Under the pieces are notes generated by a model, which saw nothing but the letters and a program-made list of their open reading frames with translations, made no database searches and was not told the origin of the DNA. Below, one piece after another: positions 47,180 to 56,733 of a stretch of DNA of 64,000 nucleotides. The translations under genes and the position numbers were made by a program. Position 1 is the stretch's first letter. The number at the start of each line of letters is the position of its first letter. This stretch comes from Pseudosporangium ferrugineum (GTDB taxonomy: Bacteria; Actinomycetota; Actinomycetes; Mycobacteriales; Micromonosporaceae): NCBI RefSeq assembly GCF_003002065.1, contig NZ_PVZG01000005.1, positions 62,001 through 126,000 of the forward strand, written 5' to 3'.

Positions 47180-48525
47180 TCGGCGTCGATCAGGGCCTCG
47201 GCCACCGCCGAGAGCCCCAGGCCGTGGGACGCCTTGACGAGCACGACGTCGCCCGGCTCGATCAGCCCCCGCAGCACGGCGGCGGCCGTCTCCCGGTCCG
47301 GGGCGTACACCCCGCCGTAGCCGGCCGCATCCCGATTGCCCACGGCCACCACGACGTCCACCCCGAGGCGTACGGCGGCCCGCCCGACCTCGGCGTGCGC
47401 GGTGGCCGACCCCTCGCCCAGCTCGTTCATCTGCCCGAGCACGGCGACCGTCCGGCGGCGCCCGGCGGCGACGGCGACCAGCGCCCGCAGCCCGGCGACC
47501 ATCGACTCGGGGTTGGCGTTGTACGCGTCGTCGAGCACCGTCACCCCGTCGGGGCGCTCGCTGAGCCGCATCCGCCCCTCCGACCGCGGCGTCGCGGCGC
47601 TCAGCGCGTCGGCGACCAGCCACACGTCGTGCGTGTGATCCAGGGCCACCGCGGCGGCGGCCAGCGCGGCCGTGACGAAGTGCTCGCCGTGCAGGCGCAG
47701 GGAGACCTCGGCCGAGCCGGCGGGGGTCCGCAGCACGAACCGCGCCCGCGCGGCCCCGTCCAGCATCACCCGCTCGGCGCGGATCCGGGCCGTGCTGTGC
47801 CGCCCGAACGTCACCACCCGCGCCGCCGTACGCCCGGCCATCGCCGCCACCACCGGGTCGTCCGCGTTGAGCACCGCCAGGCCGTCCGCGGGCAGCGCCT
47901 CCACCAGCTCGGCCTTCGCCCGCGCGATCGCCTCCCGGCTGCCGAACTCGCCGAGGTGCGCGGTGCCGACGCCGAGCACCACCCCGGTGTGCGGCCGGAC
48001 GATCGGCATCAGCGCGGCGATGTCACCCACGTGCCGGGCGCCCAGCTCGGCGACGAGGAACCGGGTCTCCGCGGTGGTGAGCAGCACGGTCTCGGGCACG
48101 CCCAGCTCGTTGTTGCGGTTGCCGGGCGGCGCCACGGTCGGCCCCAGCCGGCCCAGGACCTGCCCGAGCAGGTCCTTCGTGGACGTCTTGCCGGACGAGC
48201 CGGTCACGCCGATCCGGTGCACCCCGGGCAGCCGCGTGACGAGCTCGGCGGCGAGCCGCTGGCAGGCGTCGCGCACGTCGCCGACGACCACGGCCGGGAC
48301 GCCGACGGGCCGGGACGCCAGCACGGCGGCGGCACCGTCCGCGACGACCCGCGCGGCGAACTCGTGGCCGTCGCGGCGGGCTCCGGCGAAAGCGGCGAAC
48401 ATCCCGCCCGGCTCGACCTTGGCGGTCTCGTAACGCAGCGGACCGGTCACGGTGATCTCCGGGTCACCGTCACACACAGTTCCGCGTACGGCCGCAGCAA
48501 TCTCGGCGAGAGTCAGGGGAATCAT
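47125..48525 (-). CDS. murF: UDP-MurNAc-tripeptide:D-Ala-D-Ala ligase MurF
   Basis: 466 residues. The Mur-ligase ATP site GVTGSSGKTSTKDLLGQVL is near residue 110. NRNNELGVPETVL, LVAELGARHVGDIAALMPIVRPHTGVVLGVG and VLDDAYNANPESMVAGLRAL are MurF-specific. It adds D-Ala-D-Ala to the UDP-MurNAc tripeptide in the cytoplasm. It lies outside a division/cell-wall cluster, with no murD, mraY or ftsW next to it, so it may be a second copy. Directly upstream, 44 bp away on the same strand, is a VanX-like D-Ala-D-Ala dipeptidase. The ATG at 48525 comes 7 nt after TAGGGT, suggesting a leaderless start. Confidence 0.93.
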   Translation of the reverse strand: MIPLTLAEIAAAVRGTVCDGDPEITVTGPLRYETAKVEPGGMFAAFAGARRDGHEFAARVVADGAAAVLASRPVGVPAVVVGDVRDACQRLAAELVTRLPGVHRIGVTGSSGKTSTKDLLGQVLGRLGPTVAPPGNRNNELGVPETVLLTTAETRFLVAELGARHVGDIAALMPIVRPHTGVVLGVGTAHLGEFGSREAIARAKAELVEALPADGLAVLNADDPVVAAMAGRTAARVVTFGRHSTARIRAERVMLDGAARARFVLRTPAGSAEVSLRLHGEHFVTAALAAAAVALDHTHDVWLVADALSAATPRSEGRMRLSERPDGVTVLDDAYNANPESMVAGLRALVAVAAGRRRTVAVLGQMNELGEGSATAHAEVGRAAVRLGVDVVVAVGNRDAAGYGGVYAPDRETAAAVLRGLIEPGDVVLVKASHGLGLSAVAEALIDADQIARSAPPSTGTEMPVR

Positions 48526-48569
48526 GGCCGGAACCCTAGCCACCACGCGCACGTGGCTACCTTGCGTGA

Positions 48570-49205
48570 CTAGAGAGGCCCGTACGGTGCGTGAGAGGCG
48601 CCGGTCATCAGGGCCCAGTAGCGGTCGCCGTACGACCAGTGCCACCACTCGGTCGGGTAGTTCACCAGCCCGACCGCGGTGAGCGCATCGATGAGCAACC
48701 GCCGGTTCTCCCCCGCCGCCGCGCTGATGTTCCGGGCGCCGGTGAAGCAGGCGTTGTCGCTCTCCACCGGGGTGGCGTCGAGGGGCGTACCCATGTCGAG
48801 CTCGATGCCGTCGGGAGTGCACAGCGTCAGGTCGATCGCGCCGCCGGTGCTGTGCGGCGCCACCTCGACCGGGGACACGAACTTGCTCGTCTCCACCAGC
48901 AGCCGCGCCGGCGGCCAGCCGGGATGCAACTCCCGCAACCGGTCCCGGTAACCGTTGAAGATCGCCTCCTGGGCCGCGTACGACCGGTACCCCTCGACGA
49001 CCAGCACCCGCAGCCCGTCCGGCAGCTTGAGCTGCGCGTCCACCAGCCGCGACGCCACCTCGGCGCGCAGCCGGGCGTACGCCCCCTCGGCATCGGCGGC
49101 ACGGTCGTCGAGCCGCAGCTCCGGCACGTCCCGCACGTCGACGAGCGGCTCACCGTCCTCCGCACAGGGCACGGCGGCGACACGCGGATCGGACAGCAGG
49201 ATCAT
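48570..49205 (-). CDS. VanX-like D-alanyl-D-alanine dipeptidase
   Basis: 211 residues, M15D family. The zinc-site motifs are intact: APHSTGGAIDLTL near residues 115-125 (His and Asp) and PTEWWHWSYGDRYWA near 187 (catalytic Glu and zinc His). An Arg in VVEGYRSYAAQEAIF corresponds to the transition-state Arg. These enzymes hydrolyse free D-Ala-D-Ala. In glycopeptide resistance this removes the normal dipeptide, but VanX-like proteins also occur without resistance. The ATG at 49205 has AGGAG 8 nt upstream. No vanH or vanA homologue is beside it, but murF follows at once. Confidence 0.9.
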   Translation of the reverse strand: MILLSDPRVAAVPCAEDGEPLVDVRDVPELRLDDRAADAEGAYARLRAEVASRLVDAQLKLPDGLRVLVVEGYRSYAAQEAIFNGYRDRLRELHPGWPPARLLVETSKFVSPVEVAPHSTGGAIDLTLCTPDGIELDMGTPLDATPVESDNACFTGARNISAAAGENRRLLIDALTAVGLVNYPTEWWHWSYGDRYWALMTGASHAPYGPL

Positions 49206-49426
49206 CCCGTGAACTCCTGGTCTGCGAGGCGGCCGGCCGCCCCAGCGTCCCGGCTTTCCGCGCCGCCCGCCGACGCCCCGCCGGCGACCACACGTACGAG
49301 ATCCCTCACCCTGCCTCCTCCACACCGTCCGCCCGAGTCTCACAGCGCCCGTCCAGCCACGCCTCAGCCCCGGGCGCCCGTCCCGGGCCCGGCGAGCGCC
49401 CGGCTTCCGGTCGATAGGCTCGGCGA

Positions 49427-50182
49427 ATGACCTCCCGGCCCGGATCGCCGACCTCGCCCGCCGCGGGTCACCACTCACCGGATGTGCCCGTTAGTGCCCC
49501 CGACCCGGCCCGTTCGTCCCGCCCGGCCCCACCCGCCGCGCCGCCCGCTCCCGCCTCCCGGCCCGCTGCCCGGTTCGCCGCCGCTGTCCCGCCGGCCGCC
49601 GCTGCTGCCCCACCCGCCGCCGCTCGGTCCGGTCTTGTCCGGCCCAGCCGGGCGGAGGTCGCGGCGGCCGGGGACCGGACCATTCCGGACGTGGGCGGGC
49701 CGGGCCTGCGGGTGCTCTTCTCGGGCATCAACCCGAGCCTCTACTCCGCGGCGACCGGCCACCACTTCGCCCGCCCCGGCAACCGCTTCTGGCCCGCCCT
49801 GCACCGGTCCGGCTTCACGCCGCGCCTGCTGCACCCCTCCGAGCAGTGGACCCTCCCCGAATCCGGCCTCGGCATCACCAACGTGGTCGCCCGCGCCACC
49901 GCCCGGGCCGACGAACTCTCCCCCGCCGAACTCGTGGCCGGCGGCGAGATCCTGGCGTCCCTGGCCGGCCGCTGGCGTCCCCGCTACCTGGCGGTGCTCG
50001 GCGTGACGGCCTACCGCACGGCGTTCGCCCGCCCGAAGGCGACGATGGGCCCCCAGCCGGACCGGATCGCGGGCGTCCCGGTCTGGGTCCTGCCGAACCC
50101 GAGCGGCCTCAACGCCCACTACACGGTGGACACGCTCGCCGCCGCCTTCGCCGAACTCCGCGACGCCGCCGGACCGTTCTGA
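49427..50182 (+). CDS. mug: G/U mismatch-specific DNA glycosylase (Mug)
   Basis: 251 residues. The first 75 are a Pro/Ala-rich tail that is not part of the enzyme fold. The Mug domain follows: VLFSGINPSLYSAATGHHFARPGNRFWPAL with the catalytic Asn in GINPSL, then LGITNVVARATARADELSP and the C-terminal VLPNPSGLNAHYT. The enzyme removes uracil or ethenocytosine mispaired with guanine. The ATG at 49427 lies 6 nt after TAGGCT, a leaderless arrangement that supports this start despite the low-complexity N-terminus. A GAAA-loop hairpin follows the stop. Confidence 0.92.
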   Translation: MTSRPGSPTSPAAGHHSPDVPVSAPDPARSSRPAPPAAPPAPASRPAARFAAAVPPAAAAAPPAAARSGLVRPSRAEVAAAGDRTIPDVGGPGLRVLFSGINPSLYSAATGHHFARPGNRFWPALHRSGFTPRLLHPSEQWTLPESGLGITNVVARATARADELSPAELVAGGEILASLAGRWRPRYLAVLGVTAYRTAFARPKATMGPQPDRIAGVPVWVLPNPSGLNAHYTVDTLAAAFAELRDAAGPF

Positions 50183-50194
50183 GCACAAAAGGGT

Positions 50195-50208
50195 GCCCGG
50201 AAACGGGC
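50195..50208 (+). terminator. GNRA-loop hairpin after mug
   Basis: GCCCG-GAAA-CGGGC, a 5-bp stem with a GAAA tetraloop, 13 nt after the mug stop. Confidence 0.5.
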
Positions 50209-50316
50209 GAACGCGCACAGATCCCCAGCCCGACTTGCCCCCGTCCGTCACCCGTCCGAGGATCGGTTAAACCTTCAACCAAGAGGTTGCAGGATCGCTC
50301 GCGGATGAGGAGAGAC

Positions 50317-50751
50317 ATGAAGCGCACGATCCCGGTCCTTGCCGCCGTCGCCGGCGTCCTCGGAGCCACCCTCACCGGCACCGCCCCCGCCTCCGCGGCC
50401 GGCGCCGTCGACTGCAACTCGCCCGAGTACACGCGGGTGCTGGAGACGTACATCCCCACCAACATCCAGCGCCCGGCGGTGGACGGCCGCCAGTACAACA
50501 TCAACGGCCCGGACGCCTTCACCTACCAGGTCTGCGTCGACATCCCGGACACCTCCACCTTCACCATCGAGGTACGCGACTGGGCCCCCAACGGCGGCCC
50601 CCAGACCGTGTGGACCGACGACCGCCCCGGCGACAAGGTCTTCCGCTTCCCGGCCGGCGCCAACCACTTCTGGCAGGTGTACGGCACGATGACCGGCCCC
50701 GGCAGCACCTACATCACCTACAAGTGGGCGGAGAAGCGCCTCCCGGCCTGA
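50317..50751 (+). CDS. Small secreted protein
   Basis: 144 residues with a Sec signal peptide (MKRTIPVLAAVAGVLGATLT, cleaved near ASAA-GA). The mature 110 residues are beta-rich with two cysteines (VDCNSPEYTR and YQVCVDIPD) likely to form a disulfide, and a conserved-looking end NHFWQVYGTMTGPGSTYITYKW. Family not recognised; an exported carbohydrate- or peptide-binding fold is possible. The ATG at 50317 has GAGGAGAG upstream. A minisatellite region begins some 80 bp behind it. Confidence 0.7.
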   Translation: MKRTIPVLAAVAGVLGATLTGTAPASAAGAVDCNSPEYTRVLETYIPTNIQRPAVDGRQYNINGPDAFTYQVCVDIPDTSTFTIEVRDWAPNGGPQTVWTDDRPGDKVFRFPAGANHFWQVYGTMTGPGSTYITYKWAEKRLPA

Positions 50752-50834
50752 CCGCCGAGCGACCGGCCGCCTCGGTGGGCGAGGCGGCCGGCCCCCCAAC
50801 ACCCCAACCCGACCGGCCCGGCGACCCGGCCCGG

Positions 50835-50996
50835 CGGCGCGGCACGGCGGCACGGCGGCACGGTCCGACGACACGGCGGCACGGCCCGGCGACTCGGCGG
50901 CAGGCCCGACGGCACGGCCCGGCGACACGGCGACACGGCCCGGCGGCACGGCGGCACGGCGGCACGGCGGCACGGCGGCACGTCCCGACGGCACAG
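50835..50996. repeat. 8-bp minisatellite (GCACGGCG)
   Basis: Runs of GCACGGCG-type units, exact at 50841-50862 and 50945-50980 and interrupted by variants such as GCACGGCCCGGCGACACG. It occupies the first part of the 649-bp gene-free stretch 50752-51400. Confidence 0.8.
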
Positions 50997-51143
50997 CCCG
51001 GCATGCGGCTCCCCTCAGCCCGGCCAGCACAGCGCTCGCGCCGGCGCCCTGCCCAGCGGCTCCACCGACACACCCGGCGCCCCGGCGAGCGGCCCGGCCC
51101 CCGGCCCCGGCCTTGCGGACGGCCCGGCGCGCGAACGGCCCGG

Positions 51144-51341
51144 CGCACAGACGAACCAGCGCGGACAAACCAGCGCGGACGAACCAGCGCGCAGACGGCC
51201 CGACACGGCGGACGAACCAGCGCGGACGAACCAGCGCGCAGACGGGCCGGCGCGCGGACGAGCCAACGCGCGGACGAGCCAACGCGCGGACGAGCCAACG
51301 CGCGGACGAGCCAACGCGCGGACGAGCCAACGCGCGGACAG
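51144..51341. repeat. 16-bp minisatellite upstream array
   Basis: Five exact copies of GCGCGGACGAGCCAAC at 51252-51331, preceded from 51144 by about seven diverged units of the form GCGCGGACGAACCA. Together with the GCACGGCG array it fills most of the space before the 3' end of the ABC exporter gene. I see no gene in 50752-51400. Confidence 0.9.
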
Positions 51342-51400
51342 ACCCCGACCCCAACGGACCAGGGCACGAACAGACCAGGGCGCGGACAGGCCGGGTGGGG

Positions 51401-53338
51401 TCAGGGTTCGATCGGGGTGGGGATGGGGAGGATGACCGGTTCCACGTCCGGGGTCAGGGGGGTGCTGTCCGCGAACTGGGTGCGGTAGAGCTCCGCGTAC
51501 AGCCCGCCGGCCGCGACGAGGTCGGGGTGGCGGCCTCGTTCGACGATGCGGCCGTCGTCGAGGACCAGGATCAGGTCGGCCTCGCGGACCGTGGAGAGGC
51601 GGTGGGCGATCACCAGGGCGGTGCGGCCGGTGAGGGCCGCCGCGAGGGCTCGCTGGACCGCCGCCTCGGACTCGCTGTCGAGGTGGGCCGTCGCCTCGTC
51701 GAGGATGACGATGGACGGCTGCTTGAGCAGGAGCCGGGCGATCGCGATGCGCTGTTTCTCCCCGCCGGAGAAGCGGTAGCCGCGTTCGCCGACCACGGTG
51801 TCCAGGCCGTCCGGGAGGGAACGGACGAGGTCCGCGACCTGGGCTCCGCGCAGCGCCTCCCACATCTGCTCGTCGGTGGCGCCGGGGCGGGCGTAGCGCA
51901 GGTTCTCCGCGATGGTCTCGTGGAAGAGGTGCGAATCCTGGGTGACCACGCCGATGGTGTCGCGCAGCGAGTCGAGGGTGGCGTCGCGCACGTCGACCCC
52001 GCCGACCAGGACCGAGCCCTCGGTGGCGTCGTAGACCCGGGAGACCAGCATCGACGTGGTGGATTTCCCGGCACCGGACGGGCCGACGAGCGCGACCATC
52101 TGTCCCGGCTCGACGGTGAAGTCGACGCCGCGCAGGACGGGAGCATTCTCCGTACGGTCGAGCGCACTGACGTCCTCGAGCGTGGCCAGCGAGACCTCGT
52201 CGGCGCTCGGGTAGCGGAAGTGCACGTCGCGGAACTCGAGCCGGCCGGCCCCGTGCGGGATGGCGGCCGCGCCGGGTTTCTCCTCGATGCCGGGCCGGAG
52301 GTCGAGCACCTCGAAGACCCGGTCGAAGGAGACCAGGGCGCTCATCACGTCGACGCGCACGTTGCTCAGCGCGGTCAGCGGGCCGTAGAGGCGGGTCAGC
52401 AGCAGCGCCAGGGTGACGACCGTGCCCGCGGTGACGCTGCCCGTGACGGCGAGCCAGCCGCCCAGCCCGTACGTCAGGGCCTGGGCGAGCGAGGCGACCA
52501 GCAGCATCGCGACGAAGAACGTGCGGGAGAACATGGCCTGCTGCACGCCGATGTCGCGGACCCGCTGGGCGCGCTCGCCGAAGCGGGCCGCCTCCGCCTC
52601 GGGCCGCCCGAAGAGCTTGACCAGCAGCGCGCCGGAGACGTTGAAGCGCTCGGTCATCGTCGCGTTCATCTTGGCGTCGAGGTTGTACGACTCCCGGGTG
52701 ATCTCGGCGAGCCGCTTGCCGACCCGGCGCGCCGGGATGATGAACAGCGGGAGCATCACCAGCGACAGCGCGGTGATCTGCCAGGAGAGGCTGAACATGA
52801 CCGCGGCGGTGAGCACGAGCTGGATGACGTTGCTGACCACCCCGGACAGCGTGGAGGTGAACGCCCGCTGGGCGCCGGTGACGTCGTTGTTGAGCCGGCT
52901 GACCAGCGCGCCCGTCTGCGTACGCGTGAAGAACTGCAACGGCATGCGCTGGACGTGGTCGTAGACGCGGGTGCGCAGGTCGAGAATGATCCCCTCGCCG
53001 ATGCGGGCCGAATACCACCGCTGGGCGAGGGACAGGAACGCGTCGGCGATCGCCAGCACGGCGATGCTCAGCGCGAGGCGGACGACCGTGGACCCGGCGT
53101 CGGGCCCGCCGCCGGTGATCGCGTTGACCACGTGGCCGGCGAGCACCGGGGTGGCCACGCCGATGACCGCGGCGAGCACCACCGTGACCAGGAACACGGC
53201 GATGTCGCGCCGGTAGGGCCGGGCGAAGCGCAGGATCCGCCGGGTCGTGCCACGGCTGAGCCGGTGCTGAGTGACCCGCTCAGCGTTCTGGATCGAGCGG
53301 AGCATGGTCCAGCTCGAGCCCCCGGACATGGGTCCCAC
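51401..53338 (-). CDS. ABC exporter, fused membrane and ATPase domains
   Basis: 645 residues, a type IV ABC half-transporter that should work as a dimer. The membrane domain has six helices (about 45-345) with the coupling-helix region LDLRTRVYDHVQRMPLQFF. The ATPase domain has Walker A VGPSGAGKST near 421, signature FSGGEKQRIAIARLLL near 524, Walker B IVILDEATAHLD near 544 and the switch His in VIAHRLSTV. An insert SLATLEDVSALDRTENAP precedes Walker A, longer than usual. Substrate unknown; multidrug or lipid export is typical. GTG start at 53338 with GAGG upstream. Confidence 0.92.
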   Translation of the reverse strand: MGPMSGGSSWTMLRSIQNAERVTQHRLSRGTTRRILRFARPYRRDIAVFLVTVVLAAVIGVATPVLAGHVVNAITGGGPDAGSTVVRLALSIAVLAIADAFLSLAQRWYSARIGEGIILDLRTRVYDHVQRMPLQFFTRTQTGALVSRLNNDVTGAQRAFTSTLSGVVSNVIQLVLTAAVMFSLSWQITALSLVMLPLFIIPARRVGKRLAEITRESYNLDAKMNATMTERFNVSGALLVKLFGRPEAEAARFGERAQRVRDIGVQQAMFSRTFFVAMLLVASLAQALTYGLGGWLAVTGSVTAGTVVTLALLLTRLYGPLTALSNVRVDVMSALVSFDRVFEVLDLRPGIEEKPGAAAIPHGAGRLEFRDVHFRYPSADEVSLATLEDVSALDRTENAPVLRGVDFTVEPGQMVALVGPSGAGKSTTSMLVSRVYDATEGSVLVGGVDVRDATLDSLRDTIGVVTQDSHLFHETIAENLRYARPGATDEQMWEALRGAQVADLVRSLPDGLDTVVGERGYRFSGGEKQRIAIARLLLKQPSIVILDEATAHLDSESEAAVQRALAAALTGRTALVIAHRLSTVREADLILVLDDGRIVERGRHPDLVAAGGLYAELYRTQFADSTPLTPDVEPVILPIPTPIEP

Positions 53339-53415
53339 GCGTCACCTCCCGGCGTCGTCTCCTCGGCAGGCCCCAAGTGTGCCCGCCGGGTATGACAACG
53401 TGGGAGGCGCGCTGG

Positions 53416-54195
53416 TTACTCCTGCCCGGTGAGGTCGCGCAGGCGCCGGGTCTGCGCCTCCCGCTCCGCCCGGTCCTGCTCGTCGTAGGTGCGCGGCGGC
53501 GCCCCGGCCAGCAGCGCCTTGATCTCCGCGACCGCGCCGGCGTCCGCCGCCACGATCGCCGCCGCGAGGTCGTTCACCGCACCGTCCAGCTCGGCGCGCG
53601 GCACGACGGCGGTGGCGAGCCCGATCCGGTCCGCCTCGTCGGCCGGGATGCGCCGCCCGGTCAGGCAGATCTCCAGCGCCCGGGACGGGCCGACGAGTTC
53701 GGTGAGCCGTTTGGTGCCGCCGAGATCGGGTACGAGCCCCAGGGTCACCTCCGCCATGGAGAAGCGGGCGTCGTCGGCGAGCACGCGCATGTCGCAGTTG
53801 AGCGCGAGCTGGAATCCGGCGCCGATCGCGTGTCCCTGTACCGCCGCGATGGTGACGAGCGAGGGCCGCCGTAACCACGTGAAGGCATCCTGGAAGCCCG
53901 CAATCCGATCCGCGCACTCTTCCGGCGACAAGCGGGCCAGGACAGGCAACGAAGAATCGCCGTCGCCGCGCGCGACCGACAAGTCGAGTCCCGCGGAAAA
54001 AGCGCGTCCCTCGCCCCGGACAATGACGACTCGGACGTCTCCCGGCATTTTCCGGGAAATGTCGGTGAGCTCCGACCACATGGCCGGCGTCTGCGCATTG
54101 AGCACATCGGGCCGGTCCAACGTCACCGTCGCGACCGGCCCGTCCTGCGCGTACCGGACGCCGGCCTCGGATCCGGCGGCTGGGCTGGTCGTCAC
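53416..54195 (-). CDS. Enoyl-CoA hydratase/isomerase family protein
   Basis: 259 residues of the crotonase fold. The oxyanion-hole segments are GRAFSAGLDLSVA and VQGHAIGAGFQLALNCDMRV, followed by ARFSMAEVTLGLVPDLGGTKRL. The residues after GLVPD carry an Asp where a second catalytic Glu may sit, so it could be a hydratase or an isomerase of fatty-acyl-CoA. GTG start at 54195 overlaps the stop of a small HTH protein gene (GTGA), so the two are co-translated. Confidence 0.88.
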   Translation of the reverse strand: MTTSPAAGSEAGVRYAQDGPVATVTLDRPDVLNAQTPAMWSELTDISRKMPGDVRVVIVRGEGRAFSAGLDLSVARGDGDSSLPVLARLSPEECADRIAGFQDAFTWLRRPSLVTIAAVQGHAIGAGFQLALNCDMRVLADDARFSMAEVTLGLVPDLGGTKRLTELVGPSRALEICLTGRRIPADEADRIGLATAVVPRAELDGAVNDLAAAIVAADAGAVAEIKALLAGAPPRTYDEQDRAEREAQTRRLRDLTGQE

Positions 54196-54419
54196 GCCTT
54201 CTTGCGACGACGGGCGCCGCCCCGCTGGCGCAGTTGCACGCCCGACTCGGTCAGCACCCGGTGCACGAATCCGTACGACCTTCCGGTGGAGGCGGCGAGC
54301 GCGCGAATGCTCTCCCCGGAGGTGTAGCGCTTCACCAGGTCCTTGGCGAGCGTCTGACGCTCGCTTCCGACGATTCGACGACCCTTCTCAGTGCTGGTGG
54401 CTGTGCCGGTGGCTGCCAT
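54192..54419 (-). CDS. Small helix-turn-helix protein
   Basis: 75 residues. A basic protein with one helix-turn-helix: ERQTLAKDLVKRYTSGESIRALAASTGRSYGFVHRVLTESG, here cited by its core SIRALAASTGRSYGFVHRVL, ending in a basic tail RGGARRRKKA. It belongs to a small conserved actinobacterial DNA-binding family often annotated only as HTH protein; I cannot give a target. The ATG at 54419 has GTGAGGA 6 nt upstream. It is first in a two-gene unit with the enoyl-CoA hydratase. Confidence 0.8.
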   Translation of the reverse strand: MAATGTATSTEKGRRIVGSERQTLAKDLVKRYTSGESIRALAASTGRSYGFVHRVLTESGVQLRQRGGARRRKKA

Positions 54420-54907
54420 GTTGAATCCTCACGTCCCAGACTGTGCGGTTCGATACGGTCCCACCTATTAGACCGCCTCCAACGATCATGCGCTAGGTAT
54501 CGGACGTTGGTGAGCGTGCCCATTTATCGCTGTCAGGAACCCGACGATGACCACGCGCATCAATGTCAGACAGATGACGCGGGGGCCCGATCGGGCGGGA
54601 AAGAACGGTGTCCGGCGCGATTGGCGGCCCGCCCGGCGGGCGGTGGGCCCCGCCGCCGGCCGGCTGGATCAAGGCGGGATGACCTGCGCAAACATCATCG
54701 GGCCGGCGGGCGGACAACGATGTCACCCAGCGTCTACCGAGCGTTCACGGTGGGACGTGATCCACTGCCCGAACGGGCACCGGGGCCCCCGGCGGAGGCA
54801 CCCGCCGGGACCGTCAGCGCAAGCCGGGACGCGCAGATGTCGCACTGTCTGTGTGGGCACCAGTTGACAACTGACGATGCCCATGATCCCCGATCAAGCG
54901 ACGTTGA
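54420..54907. other. Gene-free region with two palindromes
   Basis: 488 bp between the divergently facing end of the ABC-F gene and the small HTH gene. No gene is supported. It contains CAGTTG-A-CAACTG (54861-54873), a perfect 13-bp palindrome, and GATCAA-GCGACG-TTGATC (54892-54909), which overlaps the ABC-F stop codon and may act as a weak terminator. The promoter of the HTH gene must lie in the first 100 bp but I cannot place it with confidence. Confidence 0.6.
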
Positions 54908-56512
<1,605 letters not shown>

Positions 56513-56536
56513 GGGGAGACGTCTCGCTCTCGGGAA

Positions 56537-56607
56537 GAAGGCTGGCTCAGGGCACACGGAGGCGCCGGCCGTGGAACACCCGGCCGGGCGCGGGGCAGTC
56601 AGCCTTC
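56537..56607 (-). promoter_or_regulatory. Possible attenuator in the ABC-F leader
   Basis: Two nested inverted repeats in the 5' leader: an outer 8-bp pair (CAGCCTTC at 56600-56607 with GAAGGCTG at 56537-56544) and an inner hairpin (CCGGCC at 56565-56570 with GGCCGG at 56582-56587, with GTGGAACAC in the loop). A further perfect palindrome GAGACGTCTC (56516-56525) directly precedes the ATG. The layout fits stalling-dependent attenuation. Confidence 0.4.
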
Positions 56608-56619
56608 GCAGAGCAGCAC
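56599..56619 (-). CDS. Candidate 6-codon leader peptide of the ABC-F gene
   Basis: GTG CTG CTC TGC GAA GGC TGA: a mini reading frame (MLLCEG). The GTG lies 6 nt after TACAAT (56626-56631), so it may start a leaderless transcript. Its last codons cover the 5' arm GAAGGCTG (56600-56607) of an inverted repeat whose other arm is at 56537-56544. Short leader peptides that sense ribosome stalling control many ABC-F genes. This one is inferred from position only. Confidence 0.35.
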   Translation of the reverse strand: MLLCEG

Positions 56620-56733
56620 CCGACGATTGTACCGGGCGCCCCCGGCGACCTCCCACCCGATTAACCGGGAAGATCATCGGGTACACGCCCCACACACGTG
56701 CCGAGCGCGCGGGCCCCGTGCCCGGGAGGACAG

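Noticed and set aside
51113..53395. 760-residue open frame on the plus strand
   Set aside because: It is the antisense of the ABC exporter preceded by minisatellite translation; no family features.
54547..54867. Small plus-strand gene in the gap before the ABC-F gene
   Set aside because: Biased composition, no ribosome-binding site, no recognisable motif.
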